DNA of 64,000 bases from Mycobacterium noviomagense (GTDB lineage: Bacteria; Actinomycetota; Actinomycetes; Mycobacteriales; Mycobacteriaceae), in NCBI RefSeq assembly GCF_010731635.1, contig NZ_AP022583.1, forward strand, positions 1,922,001 through 1,986,000, in the 5' to 3' direction. Of the stretch, positions 25,319-33,194 are shown piece after piece. Each line of letters starts with the position of its first letter. Within the stretch, counting starts at the first letter, position 1. Below the pieces are notes generated by a model. It did no database searches and was not told the DNA's origin. It worked only from the letters and a program-made list of their open reading frames with translations. A program made the position numbers and the translations under genes.

Positions 25319-25638
25319 GCCTGTCTCCACTTGGGCCGTCGTGTCTTCCGCTCCTGCGGGCCGGTCGCATCTAAACTTGCTGCGATCCGACAGGCAGGGG
25401 GCGACGACGTATCGGCGGCAACTACAGCGCCGTCCGGCCGGGCGGTCCGGGCGCGCGACGAGCCAGCACTGAACCGGCCAGGGCTTACCCTGCGCCGGTT
25501 CGCTCGTCACAAGCGCCGCTCCTCCGCACCGCTCCGCGCTACATCGTCGCCGGCGCGGCTCGACGGCCGCGATGGGTTGCCCCAGTCCCGGAGCTAGCGC
25601 ACCACCGACCGGGCTCGGGCATCGCCGCGCTGGACGGG
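25319..25638. other. Intergenic region between the catabolic operon and the acyltransferase gene
   Basis: 320 bases with no gene I can support. It contains a strong hairpin at 25471-25501. The sequence directly before 25639 translates, in the frame of the acyltransferase, as a family-like N-terminus (RPGSGIAALDG), so the real gene may extend into it. No clear promoter motif was recognised. Confidence 0.5.
25471..25501 (+). terminator. Strong hairpin, candidate operon terminator
   Basis: GAACCGGC then CAGGG, a CTTA loop, CCCTG, one unpaired C and GCCGGTTC make a 13-bp stem with a single bulge. It lies 153 bases after the aldehyde dehydrogenase stop. There is no T-tract, as is common for mycobacterial hairpin terminators. 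A structured leader of the acyltransferase mRNA is the alternative. Confidence 0.5.
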
Positions 25639-27576
25639 TTGCGCGCCGTAGCTGTCACTTTGGTGCTCCTCGAGCACGGCGGCGTGCCCGGCATGGGCGG
25701 CGGCTTCATCGGCGTGGACATCTTCTTCGTGCTCAGCGGTTTTTTGATCACGTCGCTGCTGCTTGACGAACTGGGACGCACCGGCCGTATCGGATTGTCC
25801 GGCTTCTGGATTCGCCGCGCCCGTCGGCTGCTGCCCGCGCTTGTGCTGATGGTGCTGACCGTGGGCATCGCCCGCGACCTGCTTCCACAGGAAGCTGTCG
25901 CCGGACTGCGCGGCGACGCGATCGCCGCCTTCGTGTGGCTGGCCAACTGGCGATTCGTCGCGCAGAAGACGGACTACTTCACCCAAGGCGCGACACCGTC
26001 GCCGCTGCAACACACATGGTCGCTGGGAGTCGAGGAGCAGTACTACTTCCTCTGGCCGCTCCTGCTGATAGCGGTGGCCGTGTTGCTGGCGGCATGGGCC
26101 AAGCACTACCGGCTGTGGGCGACGCTGGCCGGCGTCCGCTTCCTCGTGTTCCTGATAGCCGCGCTGGGCGCGGCCAGTTCGGCCGCCGCGGTCATGGTCG
26201 TGTCCTCAGAGGCCGCGCATGACCGAATTTATTTCGGTACCGATACCCGTGCGCCGGCATTGCTGGCCGGTGCCGCGGCGTCGGCGCTGCTGGTGCGCGA
26301 CTGGTCGGCGCTGAATCGCGGTCGCTGCATGATCCGCAACCGGTGGGCCAAATGGGCCACTCGCGTTCTACCGGTCGTCGGCCTCGTGGCATTGGCGGCG
26401 GCCGCACACTTCGCGCGGGGCAGTGCGCAGGAATTCCGCCACGGGTTGCTGATCGCGGTAGCGCTCGCCGCCGCCGCAGTGATCGCCCCTGTGGCACTAA
26501 ACCAGCGCGCAGTGTTGGCCCGGGTGCTGTCGTGCCCGCCTTTGGTGTGGCTGGGCACCATCTCCTACGGGATCTACCTGTGGCATTGGCCAGTGTTCTT
26601 GGCGCTCAACGGGGAGCGCACCGGATGGTCGGGCTGGCGATTGTTCGCCGTCCGCTGCGCTGTCACGGTTGGGGTGGCCGCCGTGTCGTGGTGGGTGGTC
26701 GAACAGCCGATTCGACGGTGGCGCCCGATGCGCGTACCGCTGTTGCCGCTGGCCGGCGCCACTGTCGGCAGCGCGGTCGCGGCGACGCTGCTGATTGTTC
26801 CGGTGGGTATGGGCCCGCGTGCCGGAGTCGACAGCAGCCTGCCGCCGGGTGTTTCTTCGGTTGCTGCTGTTTCGCCCTCGCCACCGGTAGTTCCCGTACA
26901 TCCCGTCGGACAGCGAAACCCCAACCGGCCATTCACCGTATCGGTTTTCGGTGACTCGATCGCCTGGACGTTGATGCACTACCTTCCTTCGACGCCGGGC
27001 TTCCACTTCGTCGATCACACGGTCATCGGGTGCAGCTTGGTGCGCGGCGGACCCTATCGGTACCTGGGCCAAACCCTGGACCAGAAACCGGAATGCGAAA
27101 ACTGGCCGAGCCGATGGTCCGCACAGATCGCCGCGGATCAGCCCGACGTCGCGCTGTTGATCATCGGGCGCTGGGAGACGGTCGACCGGGTCAACGAGGG
27201 ACGGTGGACCCACATCGGTGACCCGACGTTCGACGCATACCTCGCCGGCGAATTGCAACGCGCGGTAGATATCCTCAGCGGCACCGGTGTTCGACTGTCG
27301 GTGGCCACCGTGCCCTACAGCAGGCGGGGCGAACGCGCGGACGGAACGCTCTACCCGGAAGACCAACCGGATCGCGTTGACCAATGGAACGCGTTGCTGC
27401 GCCGCACGATCGGACAGCGCCCGAACGTGTCGCTGCTGGACCTGAACAAGAAGCTGTGTCCTGACGGCATCTACACCGCCAAGGTCGACGGGATTCAAGT
27501 CCGCAGCGACGGTGTGCACCTCACGCCGGAAGGTGTGAAATGGCTGACGCCGTGGCTGGAAGAATCGCTGCGGTAG
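25639..27576 (+). CDS. Membrane acyltransferase 3 (OafA/Rv0111 type) with C-terminal SGNH domain
   Basis: 645 residues from a TTG at 25639. The acyltransferase-3 core has LRAVAVTLVLLEHGG (catalytic His region), GGFIGVDIFFVLSGFLIT, FWIRRARRLLPAL, HTWSLGVEEQYYFLWPL and ISYGIYLWHWPVF. About ten membrane helices run to residue about 390. The C-terminal periplasmic SGNH esterase-like domain has VFGDSIAWTL (Ser, about residue 438) and SDGVHLTPEG with the Asp-x-x-His pair (about 620-630). It probably O-acylates an envelope glycan or glycolipid. The start is doubtful: homologues begin with IAALDGLRAVA, and that segment is encoded upstream of the TTG without an in-frame ATG or GTG. The position next to ctpI fits Rv0111. 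Confidence 0.85.
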   Translation: MRAVAVTLVLLEHGGVPGMGGGFIGVDIFFVLSGFLITSLLLDELGRTGRIGLSGFWIRRARRLLPALVLMVLTVGIARDLLPQEAVAGLRGDAIAAFVWLANWRFVAQKTDYFTQGATPSPLQHTWSLGVEEQYYFLWPLLLIAVAVLLAAWAKHYRLWATLAGVRFLVFLIAALGAASSAAAVMVVSSEAAHDRIYFGTDTRAPALLAGAAASALLVRDWSALNRGRCMIRNRWAKWATRVLPVVGLVALAAAAHFARGSAQEFRHGLLIAVALAAAAVIAPVALNQRAVLARVLSCPPLVWLGTISYGIYLWHWPVFLALNGERTGWSGWRLFAVRCAVTVGVAAVSWWVVEQPIRRWRPMRVPLLPLAGATVGSAVAATLLIVPVGMGPRAGVDSSLPPGVSSVAAVSPSPPVVPVHPVGQRNPNRPFTVSVFGDSIAWTLMHYLPSTPGFHFVDHTVIGCSLVRGGPYRYLGQTLDQKPECENWPSRWSAQIAADQPDVALLIIGRWETVDRVNEGRWTHIGDPTFDAYLAGELQRAVDILSGTGVRLSVATVPYSRRGERADGTLYPEDQPDRVDQWNALLRRTIGQRPNVSLLDLNKKLCPDGIYTAKVDGIQVRSDGVHLTPEGVKWLTPWLEESLR

Positions 27577-27579
27577 CGC

Positions 27580-28515
27580 TCAGTTGGGCAGCAGAACGAT
27601 TTTGCCGTGAGTGTGCCGCTGCTCGAGCTGCTCGAAAGCGTCGGCGACCTGGTCGAGCGGGTAGGTAGCGGCGATGTCGAAATCGATGGCGCCCGAGGCG
27701 ACCAGCTCCGCCATTTCTGCGAGCACTTCCGGCGTCGAGGCGTCCATGCTGCCGTCGGTTTTGGCGCCGACTTCGGCAGCCTTTTGAAACGAGATGATGG
27801 TCTCGATGCGTTGCGGTGCCACCCCTAGATCGACCGCCAGTTGCACGTATTCGGGTCCGAACAAGTCGATGAACGCGTCGATACCGTCGGGTGCGGCTTC
27901 CCGCAACCGGTCGGCGAGGCCGTCGCCATATTCGACCGGGATGACGCCGTGGGCTTGCAGCCAGTCGGCGCTGTTTCGTGACGCGATCCCCAGGACTCGC
28001 GCTTTCTGGCGCACCAACAGTTGCACGACGAGGCTGCCGACCCCGCCGGCCGCCGCCGAAACCGCCACTGTCTCACCGGGTTGCGGCGCCACCGCGCGCA
28101 CGGCTGCGTAAGCGGTGACGCCGACGACATAGAGGGAACCCGCTACCTCCCAACTCAATTGGGGCGGTTTACGGATCAACTGTCCTACCGGCACGACAGT
28201 GTGAGTGGCGTGGCTGGACCGGCGCAAGCTGAAGCCCATCACTTCATCACCGACCGAGAACTCGCTCACGTCAGGTCCCACCGCGACCACGACGCCGGCA
28301 AGGTCGCTGCCCTCCCCAGAAGGAAACGTGGCCGGAAATATCTCGTGCATGGCACCCTGACGGATCCCCGCCTCCCCGGGGTTGATGCCGGCGGCATGAA
28401 CCTCGACGAGCACTTCCCCGCGGCCCGGGGAGGGCATGTCGATGTCGGTCACGTACAACACATCGCGCCCGCCGTAGCGGTCGAAACGCACCGCCCGCGC
28501 TTTTGTCGACGTCAT
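27580..28515 (-). CDS. Zinc-independent quinone oxidoreductase-like medium-chain dehydrogenase
   Basis: 311 residues from ATG 28515 (MTSTKARAVRFDRYGG). The GroES-like N-domain shows VEVHAAGINPGEAGIRQG, EGSDLAGVVVAVGPDV and FSVGDEVMG. The NADPH domain has AVSAAAGGVGSLVVQL (about residues 147-162, the AxxGGVG loop) and a tail QRHTHGKIVLLPN. No structural zinc Cys cluster is present, so it belongs with the NADPH:quinone oxidoreductase/zeta-crystallin branch. It ends three bases from the convergent acyltransferase stop. An O-methyltransferase lies 26 bases upstream on the same strand, so the two may be cotranscribed. The substrate is unknown. Confidence 0.87.
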   Translation of the reverse strand: MTSTKARAVRFDRYGGRDVLYVTDIDMPSPGRGEVLVEVHAAGINPGEAGIRQGAMHEIFPATFPSGEGSDLAGVVVAVGPDVSEFSVGDEVMGFSLRRSSHATHTVVPVGQLIRKPPQLSWEVAGSLYVVGVTAYAAVRAVAPQPGETVAVSAAAGGVGSLVVQLLVRQKARVLGIASRNSADWLQAHGVIPVEYGDGLADRLREAAPDGIDAFIDLFGPEYVQLAVDLGVAPQRIETIISFQKAAEVGAKTDGSMDASTPEVLAEMAELVASGAIDFDIAATYPLDQVADAFEQLEQRHTHGKIVLLPN

Positions 28516-28541
28516 CGAGACTCTCCTAACACCCGTTACTG

Positions 28542-29201
28542 TCAGACGCGGCAGCTGATTTCCATGCTGTCTGCTTCGCGGGCGCTGAAGTTGACGCTGA
28601 CATAGCCGCTTTCGGTGTTGCGCACGTGGTCCAGGTAAGGCTTCGTGTCGGCCATCTCCGTGTTGTCCGCGACGATCAGGGCGCCGGGCGACAGCTGCGG
28701 TTCGAGCAGCTTGATGACCGGCAGATACAGCTCCTTCCACCCGTCGAGCAAGAGGAAGTTGACGGGGCCGTCCACGCTCGTCAGGGTCGACAATGCGTCG
28801 CCTTCGAGCACGGTGATCAGATCGTCCAGCCCGATGTCGGCGAACGTCTTCTTGGCCGCCGCGATTTTGGTGGCGCTGAGTTCCGTGGTGATGACACGGC
28901 CGCTGCCATTGTCGCGCACCGCCGACGCCAAGTGGATGGCCGAAATCCCGAATGACATGCCGAATTCGACGATTGTTGCCGGCCGAGCGGCTCGCACCAG
29001 CGAATACAGCAGCCGGCCGGCGTCGGGCGTGACCGGGATGTAGAAGTCGCTCATCGCGTCGGCGCGTTCCTGCGCGCTCAGCGAGGACAGCCGCCGCAAC
29101 TCGTCGCGCTTGTCGCGCAACTGCGCCATCTGATCTCGCGTTTCGTCATACATCCGCTGAAGGGCGGTAGCGACTTTGGGGTCTTGCAGTGTGTTGGCCA
29201 T
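28542..29201 (-). CDS. SAM-dependent O-methyltransferase (Methyltransf_3/24 type)
   Basis: 219 residues from ATG 29201 (MANTLQDPKVATALQRM). The SAM site is seen in TIVEFGMSFGISAIHLASAV (about residues 72-91), the acidic residue in VITTELSATKIAAAK, and FLLLDGWKELYLPVIKLL followed by GALIVADNTEM, where the catechol-O-methyltransferase family places its metal-binding Asp residues. Length and layout match the mycobacterial Rv0187-like O-methyltransferase, which in M. tuberculosis is located elsewhere. It is followed by the quinone-oxidoreductase-like gene on the same strand. A catechol or similar hydroxylated substrate is possible but unproven. Confidence 0.85.
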   Translation of the reverse strand: MANTLQDPKVATALQRMYDETRDQMAQLRDKRDELRRLSSLSAQERADAMSDFYIPVTPDAGRLLYSLVRAARPATIVEFGMSFGISAIHLASAVRDNGSGRVITTELSATKIAAAKKTFADIGLDDLITVLEGDALSTLTSVDGPVNFLLLDGWKELYLPVIKLLEPQLSPGALIVADNTEMADTKPYLDHVRNTESGYVSVNFSAREADSMEISCRV

Positions 29202-29248
29202 GACGTCGAGGGTAGGCGCGCTACCCGATCGGCATGCCTCCCGCCCGG

Positions 29249-30004
29249 TCAGGCGTCCACGATGATCGGGTCGCCGATGTGCACGGTATCGAAATACCAG
29301 GCAGCGTTGTCGGGGCTGAGGTTGATGCAACCGTGGCTGACGTTCGCATAGCCCTGAGAGTCGACCGACCATGGCGCCGAGTGCACGTAGACACCGCTCC
29401 AAGTCACCCGCACGGCGTACTGCCCTTGAATGAGATAGCCCTCAGGCGAACTCAGTGGGATGCCGATCGTGCGCGAATCGAAGGTGACGGTGCGCTCTTT
29501 GGAGAGGGCGGTGAACGAGCCCATCGGTGTCGGACGGCTCGGCTTGCCCATCGACGCCGGCATCGTGCGGACCACCTCGCCGTTGATGCTGACGGTGAAC
29601 GTATGTGCGGAGATACTGGCCACCGCCTTCACCGTGTCGCCGGTTTCGAACCCGGTGGTCAATGCGTGCACCTGCACTTTGACCGTGCTGTGAGGCGGCC
29701 AGTATTGGTCTGGCATCCACTGCACCGTGTTGTCGTCGACCCAGTTGAATCGCCCGGTCGTGTGGGTCGGGGAAATGATCTTGATCGTCCGCTCGACGGC
29801 GGGCCGGTCGATGACGGGCTCGCTAAAGGTGACGATGACCGGATGGGCGACGCCGACCAGCTCGCCGTTCGCTGGCTGGATCGATACGATGCCGGGAGCC
29901 GCCTGCGGCGGGGCACTTGCTGCCAAGCTAGGGCTTACCGACACCGCCATGGCCGCCAGCGCAGCCCCTGCCACGACAAATACATGTCGAAGCGCTCTTC
30001 GCAT
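29249..30004 (-). CDS. ldtA: L,D-transpeptidase LdtA (Ldt Mt1 type)
   Basis: 251 residues from ATG 30004 (MRRALRHVFVVAGAALAAMA), which opens a signal peptide cut near SLAASAPP. An immunoglobulin-like domain follows (IVSIQPANGELVGVAHPVIVTF to ALTTGFETGD). The YkuD catalytic domain contains GKPSRPTPMGSFTAL, GVYVHSAPWS and the active-site SHGCINLS motif, with Cys near residue 226. It acts in the periplasm to form 3-3 peptidoglycan cross-links and is the target class of carbapenems. The length equals that of M. tuberculosis LdtA (Rv0116c) as I remember it, and the synteny agrees. A GTG nine bases upstream is a possible alternative start. Confidence 0.93.
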   Translation of the reverse strand: MRRALRHVFVVAGAALAAMAVSVSPSLAASAPPQAAPGIVSIQPANGELVGVAHPVIVTFSEPVIDRPAVERTIKIISPTHTTGRFNWVDDNTVQWMPDQYWPPHSTVKVQVHALTTGFETGDTVKAVASISAHTFTVSINGEVVRTMPASMGKPSRPTPMGSFTALSKERTVTFDSRTIGIPLSSPEGYLIQGQYAVRVTWSGVYVHSAPWSVDSQGYANVSHGCINLSPDNAAWYFDTVHIGDPIIVDA

Positions 30005-30061
30005 CCTGTCCACCCCTTCGAGCTGGTGCGCTGAATAGCACCACATTGCTTTCCTCAATAT

Positions 30062-30268
30062 CTACCCTATTTCGCGCCCAGCAAACTCTGATTCGGTGCG
30101 GAACAGTGCAGCTTCGACTGCAAGGTCCGCCTTGAACCGGGTGTTCAGCAAAATGAACGGCGCCGATACGGTTGGTTCGTCGACGGACTCGTCGCGCAGC
30201 AGTTCCTCGGGGTGGTCGAAGAAGTTGATGCGGGCCGGCCGCAGTCTAGATGCGGTGGCGGTCGCCAT
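30062..30268 (-). CDS. Small hypothetical protein
   Basis: 68 residues from ATG 30268 (MATATASRLRPARINFFDHP), with GAGGGCTC upstream as a weak ribosome site. The composition is unlike the shadow frames around it: it has a coherent PARINFFDHPEELLRDESVD stretch and a VSAPFILLNTRFKADLAVEA segment with alternating hydrophobic positions. No membrane segment or known motif is evident. It lies 57 bases upstream of ldtA in the same direction, and divergent from the type VII-like locus. It may be a real short gene or a fragment of a former one. I do not recognise a family. Confidence 0.4.
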   Translation of the reverse strand: MATATASRLRPARINFFDHPEELLRDESVDEPTVSAPFILLNTRFKADLAVEAALFRTESEFAGREIG

Positions 30269-30416
30269 TCAGAGCCCTCTTGTCGAAAGAGTATTTCGCG
30301 CCAGGGGCTTGCGCGCGACGGCCCGACCGTTGGCTTCAGCACCACGCGTGACCGGCAGCACTTATGCCTGCGTGAGAGGCTGACCGCGTCCGGCCAGGCG
30401 GGTTACGCTCCCCAAT

Positions 30417-30704
30417 GTGGCAGAAGTGCTGCGGGTACCTGAAGCACTGCGGGCGGTGGCGTCCCGCTGCGGCGCACTGGCCAGTGAGGTAGCCGCCGGT
30501 GAGGCTCCGGTGTCGGGGCCGTCGAGCCGGCCCAGCGCGGCGGCGTGCAGCGCCGGGCACGCCGGTGTGGCGGCGGTCCAAGCGGCGTCGGCGGCGCGGA
30601 TGCAGGCCACCCGCTCCGCGCTATCGGCGGCCAAGACAGCCTACGACGACAACGAAGATCAGTCAGCGGCCAAGCTGCGCGCTGTAGGCGGGCAGGTGGT
30701 GTAG
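30417..30704 (+). CDS. EspC-like type VII secretion target (DUF2580-type)
   Basis: 95 residues from GTG 30417 (VAEVLRVPEALRAVASRCGALASEV). The pattern is that of the small helical-hairpin proteins of the ESX/EspC family: two Ala-rich helices around residues 5-25 and 45-75, no signal peptide, and a YxxxE motif (YDDNE, about residues 76-80) after the second helix, as required for type VII export. No WxG is present, as in EspC-type partners. It directly precedes a larger WEG-containing protein, which suggests a co-secreted heterodimer. The family call is by pattern; the Tyr-x-x-x-Glu motif is seen directly. Confidence 0.7.
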   Translation: MAEVLRVPEALRAVASRCGALASEVAAGEAPVSGPSSRPSAAACSAGHAGVAAVQAASAARMQATRSALSAAKTAYDDNEDQSAAKLRAVGGQVV

Positions 30705-30743
30705 ATGGCAGGACTGGGAGCAGTTCCGGCTTGTCTGAGCTGA
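30705..30743 (+). CDS. 12-codon mini-ORF bridging two type VII genes
   Basis: An ATG directly follows the TAG of the EspC-like gene (TAGATG). It reads MAGLGAVPACLS and stops in a TGATG that overlaps the ATG of the next gene. The arrangement could couple translation of the two genes across the gap. It may equally be chance, since the mini-peptide has no recognisable feature. Confidence 0.25.
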   Translation: MAGLGAVPACLS

Positions 30744-31919
30744 TGTCGTGGGGCACCGATCACCTGACCGAGAGTGCCGACTACTGGGAGGGCTTCGCCG
30801 ACCGGCTGGAGTCGGGATTCGCTGAGGTGAACAACCTGATCCGCACCTCCGGCTGGGAGGGGCAAGCCTACGAGCAGTCCGAGAGCCGGGCCGCCGCCGA
30901 TGAGGATAAGGCCAGCGGCGTCGCCCAGCGCTACCGTGCAGCCGCGAAGATCGCCCGCGACGGCGCGTCCAACGAGTCCGCCGCCCAAAGCGCGCTGCGC
31001 TATGCAGTCGAGGACGCCTGGGACGCCGGGTTCAACGTCTACGACGACAGCACGGTCCAAGACGCCGGGATCGCCGCCACCGCCGCAGGGCAGGCCGCCC
31101 GGCAGGCGCAGGCCGAGGCGCGCGCGGGCAACATCCGCCAGCGGGCGGTGCAGCTGTTCAATCTCGATCAGCAGATCGGGTCCAGCATTACCACCGCCCT
31201 GGGCGACCTCACCGGCTTCAGCTTCGACGAGTCACCCGTGCCCACCGACGACACCATCGGCGACGGTGACGACAAACGACACGTCAGGCTTGTCGACCAC
31301 GCGTGGAAGACCGGACCGGACCAGCCGCCGGCACCACCCTCAGGACCCAGCGGCGCCGATATCCGCGGGGTGCTCGACAAACCGCCGCAGGGCAGTAACC
31401 CACGGATTAGAGAAGTCCGCTCGCAGCAGGATCTCGACAACTTGTGGAACTGGATGAAACCAGCACGGAGTCGACCGGCCAGGAGGTTACGGTACGAAGC
31501 CGGGTGAAATGCGGGATTTGCCCGACGGCACCATCGTCGGGCGGCGCGAGGCCGCCGATTCCACCCAACAACCGGCACTTGATGTCCGAGTCCCTGGCGA
31601 CAGCGGCTATATCAAGGTCCACATCAACCCTGAACGAGGAGGCGTACCGGAAATCCCGCCGCCAGCCAGCCCGGCGCGACCCGAGGCACCTCCACCGCGG
31701 GCGCCGGCCGAACCGCCACCTGCTGGCCGGCCGCAACCCGCGCCCCCAACCGCCGCGCCGCCGGCCGAGCGAGCTCCCGTCGAGCGAGCACCTGTCGAGC
31801 CGCCAGCTCCACTGCCCCCGGCGCCTAGAACAGGCGGCTTTGGTGGAGGAAGCATGGGCGGCGGTGAAGGAGGCCCATTACCCGGACAACATGGCGGTGT
31901 CTGGGAACCGACTGAATAA
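30743..31919 (+). pseudogene. WXG-type type VII effector with candidate toxin domain, broken by a one-base frameshift
   Basis: From ATG 30743 (MSWGTDHLTESADYWEGF) an alpha-helical domain contains SGWEGQAYEQSE, that is, a WxG turn followed by YxxxE, the type VII signature (about residues 33-44). Helices continue to about residue 165. In the first frame the protein ends at 31507 with an unrelated tail. Removing one C near 31460 restores WNWMKQHGVDRPGGYGTKPG followed by MRDLPDGTIVGRREAADS and a strand SGYIKVHIN. A Pro-rich tail and a Gly-rich end follow (stop 31919), giving about 391 residues. The LPDGT...R...KVHI pattern recalls small nuclease-type polymorphic toxin domains. A gene for a compact acidic protein follows at once, as an immunity gene would. 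Confidence 0.65.
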
Positions 31920-31942
31920 GACGCTTGGGAGTGCGTGAAACA

Positions 31943-32323
31943 ATGACTCAACCCGATCAGGTGCGCGGCGCCGAAAACCAGCGCGCACAAGAGCGGCTCT
32001 GCAGGGAATTGCTCATCAGCGGACTCTACGACCAGGTGCCGCTGGCCGAAGTGGAATCGGTGATCACCGGTGAGCACCTTGCGCAGACCGTCGCGGCACA
32101 ACAAGAACTGGCGCTGTCCGCTATACGGTCGCTCGTCGACGCCGGCCTCATGGAGTTTGACGGATGGGACGACCTTCCGCTGGACGCGGCAATGTCACGG
32201 GTATACGACCTGTTCGTTAACCACTACGACGATCCCGGAATGTGGGCATTCTCCGTCTGGCTCAAACTCACCGAAGCCGGCGCGCAGTATGCCAGAGAAC
32301 TTAAGTCCAAGACTGCGCTTTAA
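31943..32323 (+). CDS. Hypothetical protein, candidate immunity partner
   Basis: 126 residues from ATG 31943 (MTQPDQVRGAENQRAQERL); GTG 31931 and TTG 31925 are in-frame alternatives. It is mostly helical and acidic. Segments include VPLAEVESVITGEHLAQTVA, LALSAIRSLVDAGLMEFDGWDDLPLD, VYDLFVNHYDDPGMWAFSVWLKLTEAGAQYA. The LTEAG ending resembles a winged-helix-like 'L-T-xx-G' strand seen in small immunity and regulatory proteins. It begins 24 bases after the frameshifted effector gene and is in the same direction. Its reading frame is intact, whereas the effector is broken. I do not recognise a named family, so the immunity role is inferred from position only. Nothing identifiable lies in 32324-32548. 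Confidence 0.6.
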   Translation: MTQPDQVRGAENQRAQERLCRELLISGLYDQVPLAEVESVITGEHLAQTVAAQQELALSAIRSLVDAGLMEFDGWDDLPLDAAMSRVYDLFVNHYDDPGMWAFSVWLKLTEAGAQYARELKSKTAL

Positions 32324-32548
32324 GAGCTGGCAAGACCGTGCTCAGAGAACCGACCCGCACGGGTCGGGCAGTAGGTCAGAGCATGTCGGCCAGCACTGCC
32401 CGCGGCGAACAACTGCGCGAATTGACTTCGCACCATGCCAATTTGCCCGGAATAGTGAAGCCGGTTATTCGTTACGCAAACACATGCCCGTGGAGTTTCG
32501 ATCTCCGTACCCCGCTAAAGCCGGCCGGCCGTCTGTTAGACAAGACCC

Positions 32549-33190
32549 ATGAGCGATCCCTACACCCGTCCCGTGCCCGAGTCGGCGGCGCTCGTTCTCA
32601 TCGATGTCCAGCGCGACTTCTACGCCGAGGATGCTCCCCTGCCCGTGGCGGGCACACGCGACGCCATTCCTCAGATGGCCAAGCTCGCAACAGCGTTCCG
32701 CCACAAAGGCTTACCGATCGTCCACGTCGTCAGGCTGTACCGACCGGACGGTGCCAACGTGGACCTGGTGCGACGGCGCTCGGTCGAGCAAGGGTCACGG
32801 ATCGCCACACCCGGCAGCACAGGCTCGCAGATCGCACCCGAGCTGTTGCCGAATCCCGTTGAGCTCGACCACGAACACTTGCTAACAGGTGGCTTCCAAC
32901 AGATCGGGCCCGCCGAGCATGTGATGTACAAGCCGCGGTGGGGTGCCTTCTACCAGACCAGCCTCGAGGAGCACTTGCGCGGCAACGGGACCGACACGCT
33001 CGTCTTCGCCGGCTGCAATTATCCCAACTGCCCGCGCACGTCGATCTACGAGGCGTCCGAACGCGACTTTCGAATTGTCCTTGTTTCCGACGCCATTTCA
33101 GGCTTGTACGACCGCGGCATAGACGAGTGCCGCGGCATCGGCGTCGACGTCAAAGACCTAGCCGCGACCCTAAACTGGCTGGGCCAGTAA
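32549..33190 (+). CDS. Isochorismatase-like cysteine hydrolase
   Basis: 213 residues from ATG 32549. The catalytic triad of the family is visible: Asp in LVLIDVQRDFY (about residue 19), Lys in YKPRWGAFYQTSLEEHL (about 128) and Cys in FAGCNYPNCPRTSIYEA (about 156). The cis-peptide and dimer features also look normal. The family includes isochorismatases, nicotinamidases, biurets and N-carbamoyl hydrolases. The presence of a Cys in the third position favours an amide or ureide hydrolase over true isochorismatase, but the substrate is unknown. It ends four bases before the convergent fusA2 stop. No operon partner is evident. Confidence 0.87.
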   Translation: MSDPYTRPVPESAALVLIDVQRDFYAEDAPLPVAGTRDAIPQMAKLATAFRHKGLPIVHVVRLYRPDGANVDLVRRRSVEQGSRIATPGSTGSQIAPELLPNPVELDHEHLLTGGFQQIGPAEHVMYKPRWGAFYQTSLEEHLRGNGTDTLVFAGCNYPNCPRTSIYEASERDFRIVLVSDAISGLYDRGIDECRGIGVDVKDLAATLNWLGQ

Positions 33191-33194
33191 CGGA

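Noticed and set aside
25471..25501. Riboswitch in front of the acyltransferase gene
   Set aside because: There is a single simple hairpin only; no conserved riboswitch core could be recognised.
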